This document shows positions 55,517 to 64,000 of a DNA stretch of 64,000 nucleotides, one piece after another; position 1 is the stretch's first letter; each line of letters opens with the position of its first letter. Origin of the DNA: Cladobotryum mycophilum. Taxonomy: Eukaryota > Ascomycota > Sordariomycetes > Hypocreales > Hypocreaceae. The notes beneath the pieces were generated by a model, which was given only the letters and a program-made list of their open reading frames with translations, was not told the DNA's origin and did no database searches. Position numbers and translations under genes: made by a program. The DNA is taken from NCBI GenBank assembly GCA_036429605.1, contig CM071590.1, positions 5,642,001 to 5,706,000 on the forward strand. The letters are read 5' to 3'.

Positions 55517-58339
55517 TTCTTGGGTCTCCAGCTCTCTCTCTGACCTCGAGTCTTTCCGCGGGGGGTCAAGCGAGTGGTGCAGTGAGCATCTTATCTGCTT
55601 GGTGCGGGCGATGGGATGGAATGATTTGCATTTGTGGACATGTGATGGCCGTGTTACGTGGGGGGTAAAATAAGAAAGGAAGATTAGATGGGGTTGGAAA
55701 ATGGGGAGATGGAGATGGAGAGACATGACAGGTCAGCGTTCCGTGGTGGGAGGTTTGATGCTCCTTGGATAGCCTGTTGGCAGCAAAGAGCAGCAGCAAC
55801 AACAACAGCAGGAGCAAAGGGAGGTGCAGCTGGCATTTGCAAGAGGTACAAGGGTACATATCTAGGACTCCAATTTTGGTACAGGGTTCGGGATATTCCC
55901 CCCATGGCGCCCTCCCGGTGATATCAACTTTATCTGCAACATGTCCGATCCCATAAACGTTCTTTCTTAGGTCTTGTTCCAAGTTACTCCTACAAGTCCG
56001 ACAGAGACGAGGATAAACGCCGTATGTATGTAAAAGGGTTACTGCAATTGCCTATTCCGTATAGACTGATATTACGATGAATAACCATTTCCATGATGTG
56101 AGATGGGAAGAAGGAAAAAAGAAAGAAAAAAGGACCATAACTTGCTCAATTGGTCATGATTAATAAAATATAAAAAAAGAATTGTGAAAGAAAAGAGAAA
56201 AAAGAATACCCACGAGTTTGAGATGACTAAACATCTACTCAGCTCAGTCAATGATGAATTATTCGCCGTCGAGGGCCCACGCGCTCGCGGGAACGGACAC
56301 TATTTCATTTCCCTTTTCCTTTTTTTCTGCTTGATTATGCGCTGCCAGATGGGTAATTAATTACGGAGTACCTGGCATGTACCTCCTCCTCCTCTCTCAC
56401 CATTCTCACAAGCCATTCGGGGTTCCAATTCACTCTACGCGTATTACCTATGACTGGGTACTAAGATATGCAAGGTTGCTCCCCCCTTACCTTACCATCC
56501 AATACGTCTCTGCTCCTGGTTCAGATGACGGGAGGGAGGGACTCGACTTCTCCTTCTCCAACCCCGTAGTTTTTGCGAGACAGCGAACCACAGATCTTGC
56601 ATCATGCCAAGTTTGATCGACCGCATTTTGATTCCATAGCAAAAGTAGTAGTAGTACGAACATGTGCCCAACCCAACGACCACCCAACTACTACTAATTC
56701 CAACACTATGGACCAATTTCCCGAATACTCATCAATAATACCACTGGGTAGGTAAAACTCGGTCTAGCAAAAATCTAGTATTAGTAGTAGTAGCCCACCA
56801 ACGAAGAGAAGGGGGAGAAGGGTGGTGGGCGGCCAACAATAACAGGTTTGAAATCAGAACGGGACCGCATTTGATTCCAAACAGGAGGTGGTCACTCTTT
56901 GACGCAAAAGAGGGTTTTTGATGGCTTTCTTGCTTCCCTGCTTCCCTGCTTTCCTGGGGGGGGCTTCGTTTTGCTTTGTTGTACAAACAGCTGTAATCTC
57001 CAATTCTGCAAGCCCTCTGCTGCAACATGCAACAACATGGAACATGGCCTGGCCTGGTCTGGTCCAGTCCGAGTTGGCCTGGTCTCCTTGGTCGCTCTCG
57101 CATCACTCCAAATTGGGTATCACTTCGTTTTGGTTGCCTCTCTTGTTCATACAGTACGCTGCAGTACAGTACAGTGCAGCATGTCGTCAGTCTCCAGCCC
57201 ATGAATATCCTCTAGGTTGTAATAATAGGCAAGGCTTGCAGCGGCTATCGCACCCCGACGCCGACACCCATCGGGCTCCTCCCTCTACCAAGTACCCCCG
57301 TGTAAAGGTCCACGTACCAGTCCTGTACTCCAAAGGGCGCCTCTACACTGCCCAGTACAGCTCGGTGGGATGGGATGGAAGGGATCTCGGGACTGTGCTT
57401 TTTGGGTCCCAGTGCGGGTGTGTCGTGTGTCGTGTGCGGGTGCTTGTTTGTAATCACTCACTATCATGCCCCCCCCAACGGGGTAGGTTGCCTCTCGTTC
57501 CACGTAATACTTACTCATATAGGCTAAGGGGGTGAGGATTACTTGAAAAGTCAATGTCGTATGGAATCTTTTTTCAGCAGCAGTTATTGGCAGCAATGTC
57601 ATTGGATGTATTCCATACAAATGCCTGGCTGATTAGTAGAGCAAAACATAATCAAGTCTATTATTGTACTCTTGTACCAGCAGGTTGGGGAAAAAAGTAG
57701 GTCATGTTTCAATAAGCCCTTTCGGTGATTACCTTGGCATGTCTCTTGGCTCTTTTTTTCTCCAGCTCTTTCTGTTGTGTCGCCAACAACCGGCGGGTCG
57801 ATTATCGCCCCGAAGCCCAAAGAGAGGGAGGGAGGGAGAGAGAGAGAGAGAGTGAGAGGGAAAAACCCACTGGGCGAGTCGGTTGGTTTGTGCTTCCTAC
57901 CAAGGGTACAGAGTACAACCAAGGTACCTACTACTACTATACAATCTGCCCTGAGCGAACCGGCGGCTTTGTCAATCATTCCATCCCATTCCTTCGGGTC
58001 ACTGAACTTCCATGTCTCGGTTCCCGAACCAGGGGCCGCTAAAAGGCCAGAAACCACCAACCTGGAGAGGGCGTAACTGTGCCTACGGTACTCCGTACTA
58101 CGCCCTTTTACAAGAACGACATTCGGGGGAGGGAAGGGCAGGAGGACCCAACCAGTAGTGTCCTTTTTTCTCCCCCTTCATGATTCAGTTGTTGATGTAG
58201 GCCCGGACCGGACACTTCTTTAGCAAACGAGAACTCCAATGCACGCAAAGGGAAAAATGCCATATGTATACTAGGCGGGATTACTTTTACAATGTACTTT
58301 ATCTGTTTTTTTCTTTTTTTCTCTTTTCTCTTCCCTTGT

Positions 58340-58790
58340 CCCCCTACCTACTACCTACTACCTAGCAGGTAAGTAAGTACTAACCTTACTCTCTCCTGCA
58401 GGCGCCATACATACCAAGGTGCATACATATCTTATTCTTGCTGTAGGTATTACATGTGAATTACCTATCCATTATCTTATATACACAGGGGACTTTTAAT
58501 AATACGATACGATACGGAGGTACTAGGTAGGTATGTATGTATGTATGTACGTGTATAGGCTATAACGCTTAGTTCCAGTCCCCGCCCGGAGTCGCTTAGG
58601 TTATTTCCATGGGACTCCGGAATACTACAGGTAGGTAGGTTACCTTAGGTAGGTTACCTTGGGTAGGTACATTCATGGCGTCCACTTCACTCACTTTGCT
58701 CATCGTACATGCGGTACGGTACATACCCGACACCCACCATCGCCGCATGTACCTTAGTCGTGGTAGTACCTAGTACCTTGTAGGTAGTGC
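58340..58790. repeat. Degenerate TAGG/CCTA tetranucleotide block
   Basis: Within 450 bases there are several clusters of CCTACTA, GGTAAGTAAGTA, GTATGTATGTATGTA and GGTAGGTAGGTTACCTTAGGTA units in both orientations. They do not match the TTAGGG telomere unit. No coding potential is seen. Confidence 0.8.
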
Positions 58791-58986
58791 TACCCTCACC
58801 TCACACTCGAACGCTGTAAATTTTGTCCCCCCGCCCAGGGAATATTTGAAATCAGGTCCTGGCCACTGGGGTCTGGGTCTGGGTCTGGGTCTTGCTTGGG
58901 TCTTTGGGTCTTGGGGTTTTCTCCTCTTTTTGTCTCCAACTCAGACGATGCGAGCGGCTCTTCCTTTCGGGATCTACCCACTCACC

Positions 58987-59011
58987 TACAGTACAGTACA
59001 GTACAGTACAG
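58987..59011. repeat. (ACAGT)n pentanucleotide repeat
   Basis: Five near-perfect ACAGT units in tandem, in intergenic DNA. Confidence 0.9.
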
Positions 59012-59242
59012 GTAACACCACTACTATGACCACCACATCCCAAACATCAACCCACTGACACTGACGACTTGCTGGGCTGCCACTTGCTACTGTAATGCAA
59101 ACCAGGTACCTCCGTACATCCCATCAAAATCCCACATCCATCCATCCATTCCTTCAATTCCCAGCGCACCGCAACCAGCCCACCTGGGGGTGTAGGTCGA
59201 TAGTCAGGTCAATTCCCACTTTGTAAGGTTGGTAGCAACAAA

Positions 59243-59263
59243 TTTTTTTTTTTTTTTTTTTTT
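59243..59263. repeat. Poly(T) run of 21
   Basis: An uninterrupted T run in the upstream region of the DUF3237 gene. Confidence 0.9.
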
Positions 59264-60151
59264 GCAACGGAGTAATAAGTGTTTTTTTCCTTTCTTCTTT
59301 TCTTCGCCTTCGGCCTCGGCCGGCTTTGCGGACAACCGGCATTCTTAAACCCCCAAGTAAAACAAACAAAAAGGGCGGCGGCGACGGCGGCGCTTCCTTG
59401 CTTTCATCCCATCTTATCCACCATAGCATCCTGTCCTGCTCTGCGTTCCCAGTCCCAGTCTCTCCCCCCATCCACATCCACATCCACACACCCCCATTCC
59501 CTTTGGTATAAACACCTCGTGCGCACCCCCTGCCCGACCCCAATCCAGAATTCCAAAAGTACTAAAGTACTAGAGGACGACCTAGAAAAAAACACACAAG
59601 ACACATGCATTCTCTCCCTCGCCTGGTACCCTGACCTCTTTAAGTAACCCACTCACTACCTCCATTCCCTTACACGGGCACTTATCCTCTTCTATATACT
59701 TATATACCAAGGTATACATAGCTCTATATTCCCCGGGGGGCAAACGTCACCTCATACCTTCTTCTTTTTTCCCCACTGGATTTTTCGATTCGTAATCGAA
59801 AGCTGAATTCGGAGACTTTCTTATTTATTTATTATTATTATAAGTCAGAAGTCGATCCGACACTTGGACCCTTTTCTTTTTATTCTTATTTCTATTCTTG
59901 TCCTTTGCTCCCTCTTTCTCTTTCTTCTCTCTTCTCTTCCATCTCTTCTCACGACGACAAAGCTTCAGCATCGAGTTCAACCACAGACAAGGCCACGGCT
60001 TACTCGACCACCTGCATTTCCCTTAGCGGATATACCCGCCCCGATCTCAACATCCCCGTCCGACCTTGCATAACGAACCAACTCGACAGCTTATACGGGA
60101 TCGACATAAATAAAATAAAAAATAAAAAATAAAGACACCCAAATCATATAA

Positions 60152-61257
60152 ATGGCCACCGAAACCGAAACCTTTTCTATGCCGACTACGGCTCCGACTG
60201 AAATCGCTGGCGACCACCGCCAACACCGAAACGGAGGAGGACCGTCATGGGCGAATGATGAATGGGATACGACCATCACACCCAGCATGCACCAGATCCC
60301 CACCACCACCACCAGGCATGCCGCCTATGGCTCCGACACAGCCATGAATTGCTCTCAGCAAGACGACGGTAGCGATACCATGTCGGATCCCGGCAAGTAT
60401 GTCGACTCAAAAACATTGTCTTGAAGTGGCCGATCTGGGCCACACCACCCAAATTCGATCGCCCGGGGTCGGGGATTAATGCTAACTTCCGGTCTTTTTT
60501 TCTCAACCTTACAGGAGCGTCGAAGAATCCTGCAAGCGGGCCTTGGACCACTTTCCGTGTCCGTCGGTCGCTTTCCCCATGCCAACTCTCGAATTCGATT
60601 TTCGAATCGCCGTCGCACTCAACCCGGAGCCTTCAAGGATCGAGAACCGTGTGCAAAAGGAAATCACCACCATCAAGGGCGGCAGATGGTCCGGATCTTT
60701 TGGAAATGGCCGTGTCATGGTATGACAATTTATGAATCATCCTCATCCTCCACCCTCCACCCTCCATTCCCCAATCCCCTTGAGCTTAAAACCTTGTCCG
60801 CTCGGCATCAGATCCACATATAACGCCCTCCTAATATTAGGGGAGAACTTGTCTGACCATTGAGCTTAGGCTGGCGGATATGACCTCGGTCAGGCACGTG
60901 GCTTCAGGCCGATCCGCATCGTTGAAGGTGCTTTTGTCTTGCAAACGACAGACCAACCACCGGCAATGCTAGAGATGCGGACCCGCGGCTCTCTGTCCGG
61001 CCCATGTGATGTCCTCGACACACTCCTCAATGCCCGCGAATCAAAGGAGAACATTGATCCGCGCCAGTACGGCTTTCGCACCTTTGCCACCGTCAAGACC
61101 GCCGACAAGCGATATGCCGAATTTGTCAACTGCGGTCTCTGGGTTGCTAGCGGTGTGTGGCGGGGCGAGGAGCTCATTATTGAGTAAGTCGATGTGATGA
61201 TTGTGATTCATAATAGCTGTTACTGACTAATCATGTAGTGCCTACCGTCTAACATAA
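60152..61257 (+). CDS. DUF3237-domain protein with a long N-terminal extension
   Basis: Unknown function; DUF3237 proteins are small beta-barrels found in bacteria and fungi. Exons are 60152-60396, 60515-60719, 60870-61183 and 61239-61257 (19 bases), 260 aa in phase. The first about 80 residues are Thr/Gly/Asp-rich and look disordered (MATETETFSMPTTAPTEIAG). The DUF3237 fold begins with FPMPTLEFDFRIAVALNPEP, then GGRWSGSFGNGRVMAGGYDL. VLQTTDQPPAMLEMRTRGSL follows, and then the family-typical end RQYGFRTFATVKTADKRYAE, ASGVWRGEELIIDAYRLT. The last residues come from the 19-base terminal exon. The typical family member is about 150-170 aa, so the N-terminal extension is extra; an internal start at MSDPGK in exon 1 is an alternative. 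Confidence 0.85.
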
Positions 61258-61860
61258 ACAACAACAACAACAACAACAACACCGACAGTTGAGACACTCC
61301 TTGATTATCAGGGGGAAAAAACTAAAACAATATTCTTATCATGACCACAGGCGTTGGTAGCATGAGCATGAGATTGCGCTGTATTAATTTTGTGATGGAT
61401 CCCCGCGGTTTACCGGGTGACGACAGATCCGTGGCGTTTGGTTGGGAAGCGAGGAGTCTGGGTTCATGAAATCGATTTAATCGCTAATAAACGATGCATA
61501 AAGTTCGGCGTATGGGAGGATTCCATGTCTGTGATTTTATCGGGGCGGCAGGGTCGGCAGTGTGAAATTGCAGTGTTTCGGTGTAACACGGAAGCTCGTC
61601 TCTAAGATGGAGCGGATGATGAATGGATCTAGTGCCATATGTGACAGTTTGAGACGTTGGGTAATCGAGAATGCGTTCCATGCCTGGCTGAGAGGTGCCG
61701 GGCCGTCATCCCATTTTGGCGTGAAGACTGTAGTTTGGTGTTCGGACAAGGACGGTGTTGCTATGCGTGATGTCATACCATGACGGCTTCTCATGGACCG
61801 TATGAGTATCTCAAAGGTCCTAGACAGTGCCATCTACATGGATCGGAGTCATTGAAAGTC
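61258..61860. other. Intergenic between convergent DUF3237 gene and POP7
   Basis: 603 bp of 3'-flanking sequence with an (ACA)n run immediately after the DUF3237 stop codon (about 61255-61281). I see no gene. Confidence 0.5.
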
Positions 61861-62445
61861 CTATTTCAGGCTGATGGAAACTTCCAAGCCGCTGAGCTTC
61901 CTCAAGCGGTTCTCATCTTCCGCCCCGAACCCTCCGTCATCTGCAACAATTACGTCGTCAACCGTGGCCACCGTCCGGGTTCTCATTTCAACGACGCAGT
62001 CGCCCTGCAGCTGGAACCAGCTAGCAACACCGACGACTTTCTCGATGGCCTTGCCTGTAGCTATGACTTTTACCACCGTCCCGTCGGCACCACTGCTGTC
62101 ACGCTTCAGGGCCTCGACGCGCGAGTGCAGGGTTGCGTTTTTGGGAGCGGCGGAGTTATTGCGGAGGGCCTTGTCAAGAATTTTCCTGGTCCGCTTGACG
62201 ACAGACATGAAGGGCGTATTTGAAGACACGTAGATGACGGGTGTCTTGGAGGATGCTGGTAGTTGACGCCTGGTCAGAGGACGCTTCTGAATTCTGGCGC
62301 CTATTGCCACGTTAGACATGATGGTCCTTACAGTGTGTCCTTTGCGCGTGCCTTGGGGAAAAAAGACGAAATATGTACCTTGTGGGATTGGGGGAAGCTT
62401 TTCTCCAGCTCCAGGTAGCGGCGTTGAGATGTCTGGTTGTGCCAT
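61861..62445 (-). CDS. POP7: RNase P / RNase MRP subunit POP7 (Rpp20)
   Basis: An Alba-fold protein that pairs with Pop6 and binds the P3 arm of RNase P and MRP RNA in the nucleus/nucleolus. Exons are 62379-62445 and 61861-62300, giving 168 aa. The junction yields KLPPIPQGARIQKRPL, the conserved start of the family; the Alba core follows (TPVIYVSSNTPFMSVVKRTR, DGTVVKVIATGKAIEKVVGV). The 78-bp intron is GT-AG, a multiple of three and free of stops, so an unspliced transcript would read through with a 26-residue insert. I prefer the spliced form because it restores the family junction. Convergent with the DUF3237 gene and divergent from RAV2. Confidence 0.9.
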   Translation of the reverse strand: MAQPDISTPLPGAGEKLPPIPQGTYFVFFPQGTRKGHTVRTIMSNVAIGARIQKRPLTRRQLPASSKTPVIYVSSNTPFMSVVKRTRKILDKALRNNSAAPKNATLHSRVEALKRDSSGADGTVVKVIATGKAIEKVVGVASWFQLQGDCVVEMRTRTVATVDDVIVADDGGFGAEDENRLRKLSGLEVSISLK

Positions 62446-63025
62446 GATCTGCGTGTCCCAGGAGAAGCTGGAAAAGTTTTCACAGTAGAAATTCGATTCT
62501 AGCTCTCGTTTGTAATTATGATATGAGAAACCTCAAATCTCTGACAGAGAAGCAATGAAAACTATGAGCAAGGTAATTTAGAATATAGAATCTGAATCTG
62601 ACTTTGTTAAGAATCAGGAATTGGGATGCATGAATGACATGCCTCACTCATTTCATGTTTGCCTGCATTTTCGGTCCTCGCTAGTAGAACTCGCGGACCC
62701 ACCCAACCTTTTCTCTTCTCTGCTGAGCGGAAGGTACGCCGGGGGTGTACCTGCTGCTAAACGCCACAACTCTGCTGGGATCCAAGTACTTGGTACCTAA
62801 CAGGTGACACTGCAGCGGCAAAGCATCATCATCCTCCCCTTGGACCCGATGGGGAAAAATAAACGTCACCTTTCAAAATCCCCCCCACGGCTTTTTTGCC
62901 AACTTCAACAACAACCACGTCCCCACCCCCCCAAGGTTTCGACAATCGCCAATCTCTCCCCCATTCCCCGCAGGAAATGGCTGCCTGCATCGCAGGCTTC
63001 GAGATTCTGACAAGTTTGAGCCATC
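62446..63025. other. Divergent POP7/RAV2 promoter
   Basis: 580 bp between divergent start codons with no further gene seen. It ends in a C-rich leader before the RAV2 ATG. Confidence 0.5.
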
Positions 63026-64000
63026 ATGTCTTTTGATATCTGGCCTCCCATTTCCCCAGAGGACCTTAGGATTAAAGCTGCCCAAGTCCAGGTGAGTCTT
63101 GCGCTGGCGCACCACCATCTTGTCGTCACCGGATCGCCATACGGAACTGCAGCCGATTTGCCCAAGGGAATAGACGAAAAAAAGAGAGAAATGCTAATCA
63201 ATCTCAAGGAGCGGGAGCTATCATGGATAACCGAGAGGACTATAGTCGTCTGTCAGGAGCTCAGGCATGGCCTGGAGGACTGCTATGCCCTTCTTGCGCC
63301 AACTGATCCGGGCAGCACTTTGGTCATGAGTACGCCGCGCAACGAGAAGGTCAAGGGAACCATTACTCGTGTCGGAACTCGCATTATCAAGGGGGTACGT
63401 TTACGATATCGGTTGCGCCAATGACGGCTCATGCGGTCTAGCTGACAAGACGCCTTGTCGATTTTAGTCTCTCGGTCTTCAACTTCGCATGATCCCGCCG
63501 CAGATGCTTACGCTTTCGCAATCCTACAACATTCCCATCCACGCCCTCGACGACTTACATATACGCCTTACCGAATCAATTGACCTCCTCGGCCTCATAT
63601 TGTCCGGCCCCGACGACGATTCTATGTCCCCCCGTCCCGACGCCCAATCCCTCTCTTCCGCCCTCCGTCTTCTCGCCGACTCCATCACATCGTCCATTGC
63701 GCTTCTCAAGGGTCCTTCTCTGGTTGAACCCCAAACTAGCTGGACCACCGAATCCGTTCCCCGCGCACACTTCTCCCCGCCCCTCAGCCCTAATTTCAGC
63801 TTCTACATCACCATCCAAGAGTGTAGCATTGTCGTCTGGTTGCGTGTGCTGGAACCTCTCGACGCCCCAGTCCACTTCGGCATGAAGCTTGGTCTAGCTA
63901 TCGGTACCGTGCGCCGCCTCGAACATGACGAAATGGATACAATCTTCAAGTACAAGCACAGCGGCGACAACAGATCTGATACCATGAGACACCCAGCCAA
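63026..64000 (+). CDS. RAV2: RAVE complex subunit RAV2/Rogdi, partial at the window end
   Basis: Rav2 is part of the RAVE complex that reassembles the V-ATPase; Rogdi is the animal counterpart. The start MSFDIWPPISPEDL is typical of fungal Rav2. Family blocks follow: ERELSWITERTIVVCQELRH, LLAPTDPGSTLVMSTPRNEK, KGTITRVGTRIIKG, and FYITIQECSIVVWLRVLEPL. An intron 63395-63467 (GTACGT, GCTGAC, TTTTAG) is clear. A second, 63092-63184, is likely from its GTGAGT donor because the 31 residues it would encode interrupt the family pattern; it is in frame with no stop, so I cannot exclude that it is coding. The frame is open at the right edge, so the C-terminus is outside the window. Confidence 0.85.

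Larger units (their letters stand above)
53314..60151. other. 6.8-kb gene-poor region rich in simple repeats
   Basis: I find no gene I can support with confidence. The longest candidate is a 197-codon open frame at 54923-55516, listed separately. Contents include (GGT)n at 54367-54389, exact TACGGAGTA at 56362 and TACTCCGTA at 58089, and a dense TAGGTAGG/CCTACCTA block at 58340-58790. Also present are an (ACAGT)n array at 58987-59011 and a 21-base T run at 59243-59263. The last 300 bases are CT-rich and probably the leader of the DUF3237 gene. Confidence 0.55.

Noticed and set aside
55566..55982. Minus-strand open frame with a poly-Leu stretch resembling a membrane helix
   Set aside because: The Leu run is translated from a CAA/CAG-type repeat; the rest is low complexity with no start context.
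58340..58790. Possible interstitial telomere repeat
   Set aside because: Units are TAGG/GTAT variants, not TTAGGG.
1..64000. CRISPR array, rRNA genes, intact transposons
   Set aside because: No regular spacer-repeat array, no rRNA-like blocks and no transposase or reverse-transcriptase motifs were seen; the organism is a fungus.

Overview
The window comes from a filamentous ascomycete, most likely Pezizomycotina, Sordariomycetes and probably Hypocreales. The evidence is short GT-AG introns of about 50-110 bp with CTRAC-type branch points, fungal-type HET-domain genes, a GH55 exo-beta-1,3-glucanase, a fungal choline kinase with a long N-terminal extension, a 2EXR-domain protein and a PHD-finger SPP1. 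I modelled 22 protein-coding genes. Six of them (TOM5, NDUFA8, POP7 and three small paralogues) only emerge when exons are joined by eye.

Layout. 0.7-4.1 kb: an ankyrin/double-BTB gene converging on a secreted PAF-acetylhydrolase-like lipase. 4.4-9.6 kb: choline kinase and a mitochondrial-type HAD hydrolase (CECR5 family). 10.4-19.1 kb: two HET-domain genes flanking a seven-exon GH55 glucanase. 19.7-31.8 kb: a dense housekeeping block with SCO1, SPP1, SQT1, glycine decarboxylase (GCV2), TOM5 and NUP57. 32-40 kb: an AT-rich, gene-poor stretch holding three dispersed copies of an unrecognised small gene family (76-80 aa). 40.4-41.2 kb: complex I subunit NDUFA8. 41-60 kb: very gene-poor and rich in microsatellites, with only a secreted CAP/PR-1 protein and a 2EXR-domain protein. 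60.1-64 kb: a DUF3237 protein, POP7 (RNase P/MRP) and the 5' part of RAV2/Rogdi, which runs off the end.

Most interesting signal: the three small genes near 33.0, 35.3 and 38.2 kb. Each has a first exon of exactly 23 codons, a phase-0 intron of 59-65 bp, and a second exon with a conserved ML-x-RW-[FL]-E-x2-P-x3-PF-x-G motif. They also share a TATA-like promoter block, an initiator-like element about 200 bp before the ATG, and similar 3' flanks. Differences between copies include many synonymous changes, which argues for real constrained proteins. I do not recognise the family.

Quality warning: four reading-frame breaks, in BTB, lipase (two) and GCV2, all fall in runs of 5-6 G/C bases. Because GCV2 is a conserved housekeeping enzyme that is otherwise intact, the breaks look more like consensus indels than pseudogenes.
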